64,000 bases of DNA, taken from positions 1,736,001-1,800,000 of the forward strand of contig JARFXM010000004.1 of the NCBI GenBank assembly GCA_029532625.1, in the 5' to 3' direction. How positions within the stretch are numbered: position 1 is the stretch's first letter; each line of letters opens with the position of its first letter. The DNA is from Lomentospora prolificans. Its lineage: Eukaryota > Ascomycota > Sordariomycetes > Microascales > Microascaceae. The position numbers and the translations under genes were made by a program. Positions 24,199 through 36,283 of the stretch are shown here, in pieces. The notes under the pieces are model-generated. The model was given only the letters and a program-made list of their open reading frames with translations. It was not told the DNA's origin and did no database searches.

Positions 24199-27100
24199 AT
24201 GAGCTCCTCGTCACAAGCCAATCCCGAAAGTGCTGCTTCCACAAGCGGTATTCGGCAGAGGCAAACTGCCGCCAAGAAAGATGTCGATGATCACCCTTTA
24301 GAGAAGGTTGACTCTACCGTCAGCGACCAGTCCAGCGACGACCAAGATGTACCACGGCTACCCACTAAGACCTATGGCAGGACGCCCGAGGGAACAGGTA
24401 CGATAGACGCTGATTCCCCCTCCCCCCCAACCGGGCCCCCACATGGATATTGTCCGTCTACTTTGTTAGCTTCGACTAACCGTATGCTTCCAGTATTTAC
24501 TGTTCCCACGACGCACGACATGGTCTCCCAGCTCCTTGACCCCCGCGAACCGAAGAACATCGCCGACGCTGCTGTTATACTGATACTCGCCGTCCACATC
24601 TTCCTCGCATACGCACTACCCTCGAATTTTAAGCGCCCTGTGTTCGCCCTCGTCTTCATGTTCTGGAGAGCGTCGTACAACATTGGCATCGGCTACTTGC
24701 TGAGCGTCCAATCGAAGCACAGGCGCCTCGTGACCTGGGCCAAGAGGTGGAGGCTCTTCGAGAAGCCCGAGTCGGGCAACCAGCCGCGGCCCTGGCTGTA
24801 CAACTTGTTGAAGCGCGAGTTCGAGACCAAGATCCCGGAGGATTATCAATTCGACAAGGCCCCCCTCGAGTATAACACCTGGCTCTTGTTCCGTCGGGTG
24901 GTCGACCTAATTCTCATGTGCGATTTCGTCTCATACTGTCTCTTCGCCATTGTTTGCTCCAGCACCCCTGCCGGCGAGTCTCTACCGATTTATCTGACGA
25001 GGTGGGGTCTTGGGATCGGCCTCGTGGGCTTTAACCTCTGGGTCAAGCTAGACGCCCACCGTGTCGTCAAGGACTACGCCTGGTACTGGGGCGACTTCTT
25101 TTACCTCATCGACCAGGAGCTCACTTTCGACGGTGTCTTCGAGATGGCGCCTCACCCCATGTACTCGATTGGTTATGCGGGCTACTACGGTATTTCCATG
25201 ATGGCCGCCAGCTACGATGTCCTCTTCATCTCCATTGTCGCCCATGTCGCCCAGTTCGTGTTCCTCGTCTTTGTCGAGAACCCTCATATCGAGAAGACGT
25301 ACAACCCTCCTGCGCCCCGCAAGAGGACCTTGTCCACCAAGTCTGATATCTCAGTCACCAACGGAGTCGACGATTCTGTTAATGGCGGATCCGCCACTCC
25401 TGGCGGTGTGGCCGAGTCGCTTTCACAGGTCCACAATCTTGTTGGGTTGAAGAACCTTGATCTTTTCCGAGCTACAGACTACACTGTTATCCTTCTCTGC
25501 GGGTATGTCGGTATCCTCGCGCTCGTGACACCTTCGACCCCCCTCTACCAGTTCCTTTTTGTGCTACACGCAGCCGTCTGGCGTGTGTGGTTCACCATCG
25601 GTCTTGGTGCCATTCTTCACCTCCAGTCTAAGAACAAGGTTTGGACGCGTCACTTTGTCAAGTATGGCGAGAGCCCAGTCGAAGCCTGGAATCAGTGGAA
25701 AGCGTTGTACCACATTAGTACTACTATGTGCTACGCATCTCTGATTGCCGCCTGCTGGAAGATGTATGTGCCTCCTGAGGACTGGAACTACGGCTGGGTG
25801 CCATTGAAGCACGTCTTGGGAGCCGGCCTCGTCGCTCTTCACGTCTGGACGGCCACGAGTATCCACGAGTCTCTTGGCGAGTTTGGTTGGTTCTTTGGCG
25901 ATTTCTTCTTCGACTCCCGCGGCAAGCTCACCTACACGTCCATCTACCGTTTCCTTAACAACCCCGAGCGTATTCTTGGCTCTGCGGGCATCTGGGGCGC
26001 CGCGCTGATTACGTGGAGTCGTGCCATCTTCATCATGGCGCTCATGAACCAGATCCTGACCTGGGGCTTTATTTCCTACGTCGAGAAGCCTCACATGCAA
26101 AAGATCTACGGTAGGAACGTCCGCAACGAGGCCGGTCTTACTAAATTCATCAAGAAATCGCTCCCCCCTCCCGTAAAGGGCTGGCAGGAGAGCATGGACA
26201 AGGCGTGGGACGAGACGGCGTCTTTCGTCGCCGAGTTCCTCGACACGGCGCGGCCCAAGTTCGCCAGCGGCGTCAAGACAATTGTTCGCGATACCTCGGC
26301 ACTCTTCAACTCCCCTGCTCGTCTGACCATTACGCGCCTCGCCCCTGATTTGGCGGGCTACGATCCCAAGTATTACTCGCTCAGCGTGGAAGGGACCCCC
26401 TCGTCGGCCACGGCGCTTGATGAGCGTGCTACCGGTAAGGAGAGCGTCACGGCCCGGTTCAGGCAGGAGACCAATACGCTCAGCTTCGAGTACGGAGCGC
26501 CGCTCAAGGTTAAGTGGAGGGCTCCCATCCACCATAGCAAGAAGGACTGGATCGGTTTATACATGGTGGCGGACAACCACTCCCGTGAGATCACGGACAT
26601 CGCCTCTCTCGGGCGATGGTGCCCAACCAATGAAGGCGTGTACGACGAGGAGATGACCAACACGGCGATTTCGGTAACGCAGCACCGCGTCGAAAACCCC
26701 GATCCCTCGGGTCCCGAGCTCGTCGAAGGAGAGGTCACATTCTCGGGCGACCGGCTCTGGTGGACGCAGGGTGTGTTTGAGTTTAGATACCACCACGACG
26801 GTCGCCACAATGTCATGTCCATCTCGCAACCCTTCGAGGTCCGCATTGGCAAGTTCGGCGATGACGATGTCGAGGTGGACACGCTGGGCATGTACGAGCG
26901 GGCGGTGGAGGAGGCGCTTCTGCCGATTGTAAAGAACTGCCTCGACCGCGACCCGGATATCGCGCCCAGCGCGGCGGAGGAACCTTTCGGCAGCCACGTG
27001 GAGAGGGACAGTAAGTACGCTAAGAGAGTTGTGTACGCGATACATCAAATGTTTGGCGTGGAGTTTGCGGCGGCGGTTGTGCCGGCGGATGGGAGCGTGA

Positions 27101-27270
27101 AGAAGCTTGCGTGGAGGATATGCAACGCGAAGCAGGTTTTGGTGAGTACACATTCCCTTCCCCCCCGGGAAATAGTCGCTACGATGGGGTAGAAATAGCG
27201 CGTATGCTAACATTCATCACAGGCGCCTTACAGCATGTCTGCTTCCAAGGGAACCACTACGCCCATATAA
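24199..27270 (+). CDS. CHO2: Phosphatidylethanolamine N-methyltransferase
   Basis: There are three exons, 24199-24397, 24494-27141 and 27223-27270, giving 964 residues. The start is the first ATG of the frame (MSSSSQANP). Intron 1 (24398-24493) has GTACGA/TTCCAG ends and a GACTAACC branch point; splicing gives the conserved junction RTPEGT-VFTVPTTHDMVSQLLDPR. Intron 2 (GTGAGT/CACAG) leads to a 15-residue last exon ending APYSMSASKGTTTPI. The protein has an N-terminal cytosolic part, then two repeated methyltransferase-type membrane modules with many TM helices, each with a GDFFYLIDQELTFDGVFEMAPHPMYS-like or GDFFFDSRGKLTYTSIYRFLNNPERILG-like motif. A C-terminal beta-rich domain (about 700-860) follows. 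It catalyses the first S-adenosylmethionine-dependent methylation of phosphatidylethanolamine towards phosphatidylcholine in the ER. Length is typical of the family. Confidence 0.96.
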
Positions 27271-27680
27271 AATGCAGCTTCTTCCGCTCCAAGTCATATT
27301 CTCTGTCAGGGGTCTATCTTTTTCGTATTCTTAGGAAACAAAATCAGGTTACAGTCGAGTTGGATGCATGGTTGACAGTCGGAGTTACTTGTCAAGCCTC
27401 TTTTGGGCTGTTGTAATTTCTCTTTCCTTCCCGGTTTCATGTGGCCCAAGAGTAGAGTTGGATAGGCAGGCTTTGGGATTGCTGGCGAAGCGTTTTGGTG
27501 TGGCGGATGATACCAGGAGCAAACAAGAACTAAAGTTTTGTTTTTCTGTACTTGATATTCCCCGGACTATTTTTCGATAAAAAATTCTGGGAAGGACAGG
27601 CGAACGAATGCCTAGCATGAGGATGTTCCCGCCCCGTCTCCTGTCCTGCGTTGTTTCCAAATCGTTTGCCTTTCTTCTTC

Positions 27681-27700
27681 TTTTTTTTTTTTTTTTTTTT
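27681..27700. repeat. Poly(T) run, 20 nt
   Basis: This is a homopolymer T run in the intergenic region 3' of CHO2. Confidence 0.9.
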
Positions 27701-29370
27701 CGTATTTGTTGGGTGAGATGCCTAGCTAGGTTCGGCTGGGGCGCTGAGATCTGGAGAGAGGGCATATTGGCGCAGAGCTCTCTTCCACCAAGAGTTTCTC
27801 ATCAGAGCAGGCTTTTTGGTGTGCTAAGAGGAGGAGAAAAAACTGGAGAGTAGCGTCAACGGAACGACCCGCCGGCTCCACGGGAACGAGTTCCAGCGCT
27901 TCCCCAGAATTGTTTGTCTGTTGTGTTCCTTACCCCGGACTCTGAAGTGGGGGGGAAACATCATCGGAGAACCATAGCCTCAGGCGCACACCCTCTCGCT
28001 TTTCTCATTTCAGCGCCACAAGATCTCCCCGTCTGTTTCCCCGCGCTACAAAACAGCGCAATAAGAACCAGGATCGCCGTAGACCCGCCCCTGCTTGCGT
28101 TTTATTACGCCGCGTAGGGCCGGAGGGGGAAGAGGTGGGGAGGGACAAGTTGTGGCGGATGGCAGGGTCTCATCTGCGGATCTCACATAGCCTCGACCCG
28201 ATTTCTTTTTTTTTTTTCCTTTTTTTCTTTTCTCTTATATTACGTTTAATCCTCGTGCTATAGGTCCTATACCTCCACTCAAGAGCATGATAATTAACAG
28301 GTGCGCAATAAGACAAGGGAAAGAAAGAGTATATACTCCAAGACTTGGGGGAGGGAGGAGTTCTAAGTCTCCGAGATCGAAAGGACGGCACGGTATTCCC
28401 GTTGAGATGGGGTCGGTTTTTGTGCATTCATGGAAGTGTTTTCCGCCTTCGTTTTTGGGGGTGAGTTTTGGGGTTATATGTCAACGTTACGTGCTTCGAT
28501 GTCGACACGGGCTGATATTATGCGATTAAGCTGCGTTGTTCTACGGAAGACGAGGGCTCCGAAAGGGGGATTTAATGCCGGGAGCCGACGGAGGACAAGG
28601 GAAATTGAGACAAGGGAAGAGAATATGCATGGAAATCGAGTAGAAGGAACAAACAGCTCGACATTTTGTGCGTTCCGATGGAGGCGTGGCCTCTCCTTTG
28701 TTTGCATCCGCGAAGTGGCGACGACGCAATGGAGAACTTGGACGATTCCAGCTCGCAGACAGACTTGACTCCCGTCGTATTCTCCCCCACGAACCCCCCC
28801 GGCCCAAACAAGGGGGCATGGAGATGGAGCGGGGCAGCTAGGTAACGATGAGAGGAAACAAAAGACGAGCACCTGCGATAGTCTGGGGCTCGGCGATCTT
28901 GAAAGTCGGCAGTCACTCATAGATAGAGTGTGATTGTGTGGGGAAGAGGGAACAAGACGAGACAAAAGGGAGATAGATGACTTTCTAGACCGGCTAATTG
29001 GCTGATCAAAGTCTCTCCGTCCAGGATATTACTCTGAAGCCTGAATGGGAAGGGAACAAAAAAGTAGATCCCCCGCCAGTTACCATTCGCGGAACCTTTT
29101 TTTTTTTTTTTACTGGCCGTCCGCTCTTTTCCTTTCGTTGCTTTGTCGGAGAAGGGAACGGCAGCCGGAGCGGGACAGGATGGCACAGAATTGCCCAATG
29201 CGGAAATCGAGTCAGATTGGCACTCTAGTGTCGTAGAGAGGGCGGGTCCGCGCCGAATGCTTGTTCCTGTTTCAAACAGAGGAATGGCAGAGGAAAATAA
29301 GAATGCCGGGCCGAGTTTTGTGCGGCATGGTGCAAGCGCAGAGAAAGAGAGAAAGAGAGACTGGGGCGAG

Positions 29371-29378
29371 TATAAGTA
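29371..29378 (+). promoter_or_regulatory. Possible TATA element of the lactonase-fold gene
   Basis: TATAAGTA lies 237 bases before the ATG at 29608, within a purine-rich stretch. Distance is compatible with a fungal core promoter plus leader; weak evidence. Confidence 0.25.
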
Positions 29379-29607
29379 AGGGTTTAAGAGGAGAGGGTGG
29401 GAATGGAGGCAAGGGCGGGCCCATGGTGCCTTTGCTTCTCTCTTCTCTCCTCTCTCTCTTTTCTGTTCTTTTTTATCTTCTTCCTTTGGAAGGGCGTGGA
29501 CTCTTTTCTGTACCTTCACTCTATTCCCTGCCTTCTTTCCTTCCCCAGTGCTATTCCAAGGCCCTTTGAAAAGCGCAGCACGTCAGTCCCTGCCAAAACC
29601 CTCCGCC

Positions 29608-31030
29608 ATGCTCAGCACCCTCCTGCCTCGGGGCCTCCTGGTCCTCGCGACCCTCTCCCTCCACGCCTCTGCCACCCTCCTCTACGCATCCTCCTACTCC
29701 GGCGACGTCACCACCCTCAACCTCACGCTCGCCGCGCCCGCCGCCTCTCGCGCCCGCTGCACCGGCGCCACCTCGCCCCCTGCGTCTGGCACCCTCGTTA
29801 CCGTGAGCTCGACCGACGGTTGCGCCGGCAGCCCTGCCTGGCTGGAGCTCGACTACGACAATGCGCTACTGTACTGCTCCGACGAGGGCCTGACCAAGGC
29901 CACCGGATCCATGTCGTCGTTTCGGACTACCGACGATGGCGAGCTGCAGCTCTTGAACAAGATTGATACGAAGCAGGGTCCTGTGAGCTCCGTCTTGTAC
30001 GGCAAGGGAGGATTGGCCGTTGCGCATTAGTGAGTTTTGAAACCCATGGGTAGAAAGGAGACGGAGTAAAGGAAAAAGAAGTCTAACGCGGGCTTATTGC
30101 GGGCAGCGCGGGATCGATGCTCAACCTCATCGACGTAACAGACCCCGAGCACCTCTCGCCCTTTGGAAACCACACCTTCTCAATGGAAGCACCCGGCCCC
30201 AACCGCGGCCGTCAAGACGCCCCCCACCCTCATCAAGCCGTCCTGGATCCCACCGGCGCCTACATCTTGGTGCCCGACCTCGGTGCCGACCTCGTCCGTG
30301 TCTTCGCCATCTCCGAAGAAGACGGCTTGTCCGTCACCCCCGTCGAACCCCTCGTCGCCGCTCCCGGCAGCGGGCCTCGCCATGTCTCATTTGTGGAGAA
30401 GGAGGATGGCGGCTGGTTCATGTACCTGATTTCCGAGCTGACCAACACCATCACGGGATACGACATTACATACGGGGAGGAGGGCCCGACGTTCGATGAG
30501 TCGTTTGTCATTCCAACCCACGGTGAGGGAGAGGAGGTTCCTGAGGGTGCGGCGGCAGCCGAAATTCTCGTATCTGTAAGTTGTGCCATTTGATCGTATT
30601 CGGTATTCTGGTGCCCATTACCGTAAGGGTCAAGCTAACACTGCTCTCTCATTAATAGCCTGATGGCAGGTTCCTCACCATCTCGTCGCGCATGGAAGAA
30701 ACCTTCACCATCCCCAACCCCAACCCTTCCGCGCCCGAGGAAGGCTCCGAGGAAGAGGAATCCCCTGCCGAGATTGCCGCCGACACCCTCGTCACCTTCT
30801 CCATCGACCGCGCCACGGGAGCCCTCGCCCTCGTGCAAAAGGCGCCCTCGGGCGGCCGCGGGCCCCGCCAGTTCATCATCAACAAGGAGGGAAGCCTGGT
30901 CGCCGTGGCGCTGCAGACGGATAACAGGGTGGCGATCCTAGGGAGGGACGTGAAGACGGGCCAGATTGGCGGTATTATTGCGGCGGCGGTTGTGCCGGGG
31001 GGTGTTACGGCTGTTATTTTCAATGAGTAG
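29608..31030 (+). CDS. Secreted lactonase-fold seven-bladed propeller protein
   Basis: There are three exons, 29608-30029, 30107-30575 and 30659-31030, giving 420 residues; introns are GTGAGT/GGCAG and GTAAGT/AATAG. Residues 1-22 (MLSTLLPRGLLVLATLSLHASA) form a clear signal peptide with an A-S-A cleavage site. The mature protein shows the repeated blade pattern of the lactonase family (6-phosphogluconolactonase and carboxymuconate cyclase relatives): YASSYSGDVTTL, PHQAVLDPTGAYILVPDLGADLVRVF, GSGPRHVSF, EILVSPDGRFLTISSR, GRGPRQFIINKEGSLVAVALQ. About residues 314-341 hold an acidic, Pro-rich insertion (EEGSEEEESPAE) between blades. Bacterial 6-phosphogluconolactonases of this family act on cytosolic sugar lactones. 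The fungal secreted members are mostly uncharacterised, so the substrate here is unknown. A role on an extracellular lactone is inference. Confidence 0.9.
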
Positions 31031-31643
31031 GTGGTTGAGAGGGGCGCTGGGAGTTAGAAGAAGGGGTGCCGCGGAGTTGTGTAAAAACGGAGTATAGAGA
31101 ATAGAGATAAACGATTTGATGCGTTAGAGAGATATCAAAGATATTGGTTCACAGTTGGTTGCTACGAGGCCGTGAAGTGAGCTCAATGCGTCATGTCCTT
31201 TCCTCCCGGATAGAGTCCGGACGAACAAGCAGAAGCTTTTCCAATTACACACATCTATTACGGCGAGCCCCGCCAAGGATCAAAGCTTGTTGTTCCCTCG
31301 AGCTCCGGACATTCTCTCGTCACTCGCTCGACCATACGAAAGATGTTGCAAACCCCCATGCTCCGGCCTGGCCAAATACCCGCTCAAGAGAACTTATCCA
31401 TTCTCGCCCGTGGGACCAAAAGTGCCAAAGGTGGTCGGCAGCCGAACCCTCTCCATACGACGACAAAGAAGAAAAAAAAAGCACCGACCGCAACGCTTCC
31501 GCAAAACTCCCCACTTCATGTTACTTCTCCTTGCCCCCAACAACAAGCAACAAGACACAAGACGTACTCGTAGCTTTCTCCCTTCTTCCGGCGACCCACA
31601 TGCTCCGTAGGTCCTTGATCGCATAATGGACACTTGACGACGC

Positions 31644-31644
<1 letters not shown>

Positions 31645-31680
<36 letters not shown>
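31645..31680 (+). repeat. Poly(A) run, 36 nt
   Basis: This is an uninterrupted A run of 36 bases in the gap after the lactonase-fold gene, with no gene just upstream to supply a processed transcript end. Confidence 0.95.
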
Positions 31681-31682
<2 letters not shown>

Positions 31683-34600
31683 CTCAACCAGCTCGCAACG
31701 CTGTGGCTCCTTCTTTCACTCTTTCACTCTTCACTCTTAGCCAGAAGTGGACAAGGAACGCAACCTCGACTTGGCCCATTCTCCCCTTCTCTTCCTCTAC
31801 CCTGCACACACCCTCCATTCGCATCTTCTTCCTCCCAGAGAACCTTTGCCGCCCGGACACCGAGCGCGACGCGATCCAACCATAAGCCGCACATCTACGA
31901 CTATACCCTTGGTAATACCAGAATCCCCAATTGTTATCATGCACATTTGTGCCTGATAAGGAAATCCGCCAGAAGTGAAAAGGAAGGAAAATCGAAACGG
32001 CGCAGGGGGGGGACACGGGGCTTTTCGTTGGCCAACCAGTTAGAAAGCGGGCGTCTGCGCTACGTGCTTTGAAGGCGGGCAGGAATGAGGGCGGCCGTTC
32101 AGCGAGGAGTGGATGCTGTATTCAAGAACTTTTGTTTCTTTTTCTTTCTTTCTTTCTGTCTTTCTCAATCTCGTGGCGTAATTGGGCTATAGTGCGGATC
32201 TGACATAGCGCTACATCAAGACACACAGACATTTGATCAGCGGCCTTGGAAGCTTTACGAGGTGCGATACGCAGCGTCCCATGTCCACTTCGGCGTGGCG
32301 ATATTCAAATGCAGAAAGCCAAGCAGTAGAGTCTTGGGAAAATCTATTGAAACTCGGGATCGGTGGAACAGAGAAACGGCGGCTCGGAAGCCCAGGTCGC
32401 AAACGGCAGGGCGCCCCGAAGGCGCGGGACTAGGGTCGTTTCCCTTTCCCTCTTTCTCCCTTCTTTCTCGCCTCCCTGCTTCTCGTCTAAGTGGTGCCGC
32501 TGGCTGCATACAAGAAACTAGACTCAAAATAACCTAGTTACGAGGACACTCCAGGGCGAGGGACCCCGATTCGGGATATCCGTTGCATCGCGAGGACACA
32601 GCATGTAAATACCGGCCGGCTCATCGGTTATCATGTGCTTCAGTCAAGTAAAAAGATGCGGGCACTGCAGAGTCGCCGGCCACGATACTACCTGTAAGGT
32701 GTGGCGCTTTTTTTCTTTTTCTTTTATAATAGTTTCGCTGTGTATGGAACAAGCTAGTGTAAGCCAAGGTCGCATGAGAAAAAAAGAGGGCAGGGATGGA
32801 GAAGTTAATCCGCTTTCCGGGGGGGATTAGGTCAGGGTGAACGGCGTGGACGCCATGTCGATAGGACGGAAAAACTATTTGCGGATTCCGAAAGGGGCCA
32901 AAACTAAATCAGAGAGAGCGAAAGACCGACGAAAGATTCACCTTTGGGCTTGTCCGAGGGCCGAAAGAGGGCGGGCGTTGGGTCACACTGAGAGGCTCCA
33001 CGATGGAGTCTGGGGCTCAAGGAGTCGACTAGTAAACTGAATTGACATGGCAAATTGGTGCGAGACTAGAAGGACCCTACATGAGCTCCAACCTTTATGG
33101 TATTAGTCAAAGTGGCCGATCACTGTGTTCTTCTTCCCCCATGCTGGATATTTGCCAGCTGGCTGTGACGATGCTACTCTACACGTTCTGGGGTAGTTTA
33201 GGATAAATGGGCTTCTTAAGGCACGCCGGGCGCGCTCAGGACGCAAAGCACCAAGAAAAAAAAACCCACTGAATACTCTAAGAGAACCTTGGTTCGACGC
33301 TGGAAATGCAATAAGATCGTCAGCTTTTGCGTCGTCTGCATTACCGCAAGGTAACCCTCGAACCAGGTCCCCGCGTAACCTAGGGTGTCGCCAGCATCAG
33401 GGCGGTATAAGATGTGCAATTAAGCCTCTTCTAGTCGCTGGCGTACTAGTGCTGGCCACTGAACCATTCGTAATCGCTGGCGGTGCCTAAGCGTAATAGG
33501 CCAGCAGGACCAAGAGATGGGGAGGCTTCTGCTCCCATGACAATTCGGTATGGTCTGGAAAACAAGAAGCCTAAATTACCTGGTGTTGTTGTGCATCGGT
33601 GAGATGTGACAGCGGCATGTGGTAAAGGGGACGTATACTATTAAACCAGAACCAGAAAAAGACGAGGGCGAGATCCGTTAGATTGCCCTATGTAACATCG
33701 GCCGGTGGTGAGAAGGCTGGAAAAGAGAGCCACAGGATTTTCACCTCCCACCTGCTTCGAGACCTTGCGCGTGCCTTGTGGATCTCATCCGTCCATCACA
33801 GTTTCCTGGGTCTTAGTGGAGATCCATATGCATCGACCAGGTCATGGACTAAACACATCGCCGGAAAGGTCAGACTTGGGGTCGAAACGCGGTACCTGTG
33901 GCATCGTCACCACTTACCGTCTCTTACCTTTCTGTCTAGATGCAGAGTATCCTTGGATAGCTCGACAGGCTAGGCCAGCACGTGTACGCGGAACACCCGC
34001 TGCTGCAGTTGGAGGCTTTTCAAGAGGCATGTAGGCTATGCCAACGTTATACTGCAGGGAGGACGAAACTACCGTTCGGGTGAGGCATCATGGCGCCGCA
34101 GAAGAGCCTCAAGTCGGCCTCTCTCTTTTCCGACGGCATCCAAGGCTAACACGAGCCTTTTTCTCCAACTACCATATCATATTGCACCCAAAGGTTGCGT
34201 GGAGTAAAAAGGTAAACTTTAGCGAGACGGACGAGCCCCCTGGAATAACGAGGACCCCGGACGGGGAGACATATCCTGGGGCCCGGAGACCAATTCATTT
34301 CATTGCGAGTCCGTTTGGAGCGTGCTAGTTCACCTCACTTCTCGTTTCGACCTCTCACAGCAGATGTTGATATTGAACAAGCCAAGGGTTCCAGCAAGCG
34401 GTCGACGCTCGACCCCGAGATGTGAAAGCTCACTGGCCCAAGGAATAGATTGGAGGTCCTTTTTTCCTTCTCGGTTGAGAGTGTACACAGGCCCTGTCCG
34501 GGTTTCCACTTTTTTTCTTCTCCCTTTCTTCGACTTCCTGTGTTCGGTGACTTTCGGAGCCTAGATTAGGTGGGAAGGCTTCGAAAGGTGTTTCCACGGT

Positions 34601-36243
34601 CGCGTCACGTACTTTACTCGATACTAGCATGAACCAACAAATGCAATCTTGCTTTGCTCGTGGGGCGGGCGTGTTGTCCCCGTTTCTATGCAAAAATCCG
34701 CGGGCATCCGTGGCACGCCTCCCCGTTCCTCACATAGACGAGGTCCTTTTGTATAACGGCGTAGTTTTCCACATTTTCTTCTTCTTTTCTTTCCATTCGT
34801 TTTTATCTGGTGCTGAGAGAGTGTCGTGGCTATACCCCGTTGTCGCACGTCCAACTAACATGCCACCCCAGTGCGCAAGAAGCGCTTCGTCGTACAGAGG
34901 GTACAAAGGTACAAATCCAGAGTCGCCGTTTTGGGCGTTCTGCATTTGCTCGGAACCAGGATCTGTTGACCCATGCGGGCGCCAAGTCGTCAGTCGTTGG
35001 GCGCCTTTTGTGGTTGTGGGCAAGTCGGCGGGCGATCCGTCATTGTCAGGGTCCAATTGCCCCTCCGCATATTAAACACGCACATGTGCTCTCCTGACTA
35101 AGCTCCTTTAGAGAGAGTTCCGGAAGGTACGAAGCACAGGGAGAGCAGATCAGATCGGAGAGCCATCCATGGATCACTTGTAATTCGGAAGGAGCCATCC
35201 TTTGAGTTTTGTGATAGCCAAGAATCCAATGGGTAGCCACACCTCAATATCTACCCGTACACCTGCACACTCTTCCTCTACTGCTCATCGTAAATAGAAG
35301 AAGCTCACCACGACCATGCCTTGCCGCGATACTGCATCAGGCAGCCAGATCACATTCACCCTCGCTTGCCCTCGTAAAGGATTCTTCACGACCTGCACAT
35401 GGGACCCAGCGGCGCGGTTCGGGGGTTGAAAACCAAAGGGGGAAGGAACATGACCGCAGCACAGGCTGCTCAAGGAATGGACTCCTATATACAATTTAAT
35501 CTAGAGGCACGGTTTAGCGGTGGCTTTGCGCTTTGCCTCTCGCTGGCTATGGCAAAGCCTGGCTAGAGCCACTCTGTTGTGGGTATACGGGGGTGGGATG
35601 TTAATATAAGAGGAGCGGGACTGCGCAAAGCCTCATGACCAACGTGACGCAGAATCTCAACACCAGGAGGACCGAACCGTCTTCCCGGATGGGGCAGGAC
35701 GAAGGGCGAGCGAGGGAGACCGGAATACTTCGTAAGCCCAAGATGCTCTCTCCCTCACGAGGGCATCCTCCCTTTCCGCCGCCTGTGACTGTGGGGAAGG
35801 CGACGAGGCAACTAGGGAAGAATAGGTGAGCTATTAGCGCCCGGACATGGTGGAGTCAAGGAACTGAGGACGGCCGGGTAGTTTAATGTTACCGGTGGAG
35901 TATTCAATAGGAACTAGTTTGCTTGAGAGTGAGACCCCAGACCAGAAACGGCGCTGGCTCCCTCCATTTACTCCGTAACAGGGCAAAAGGATTCGGGTGG
36001 ATGAGGTCTATCGATGCCCATTTTCCCCTCTGCTCTCGAACCGAACGGGTCTGTTGTTTGAAACTACACTAGAAAGTTGGTAAGTCGAAATGACGATCTC
36101 ATCTCGCCAAATTGGATCAAGACTTCAAAGCTCTGCACCGGCGGCAAGGGTGGGTGGTCTCCCGTCTCTGCTGGCCCAATGCAGAACCCCTCAACTCCCA
36201 ACAGGGAAACCTGCTTGACTCCACGTCCATCCGAAAAGGAAAC

Positions 36244-36244
<1 letters not shown>

Positions 36245-36281
<37 letters not shown>
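36245..36281 (+). repeat. Poly(A) run, 37 nt
   Basis: This is an uninterrupted A run of 37 bases in the 13.5 kb gap. It could be a slippage-prone homopolymer or the tail of a retroposed sequence. Confidence 0.95.

Positions 36282-36283
<2 letters not shown>

Larger units (their letters stand above)
27271..29607. other. 2.3 kb intergenic region
   Basis: This stretch lies between CHO2 and the lactonase-fold gene. It has T-runs at 27681-27700 and 29097-29111 and polypurine/pyrimidine DNA, with CT-rich sequence just before the lactonase start. Short frames such as 28917-29519 (-, 200 codons) are low complexity and not convincing. Confidence 0.45.

Noticed and set aside
25564..26535. 323-codon minus-strand frame
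   Set aside because: Lies wholly inside the large CHO2 exon on the opposite strand; a shadow of its codon bias.
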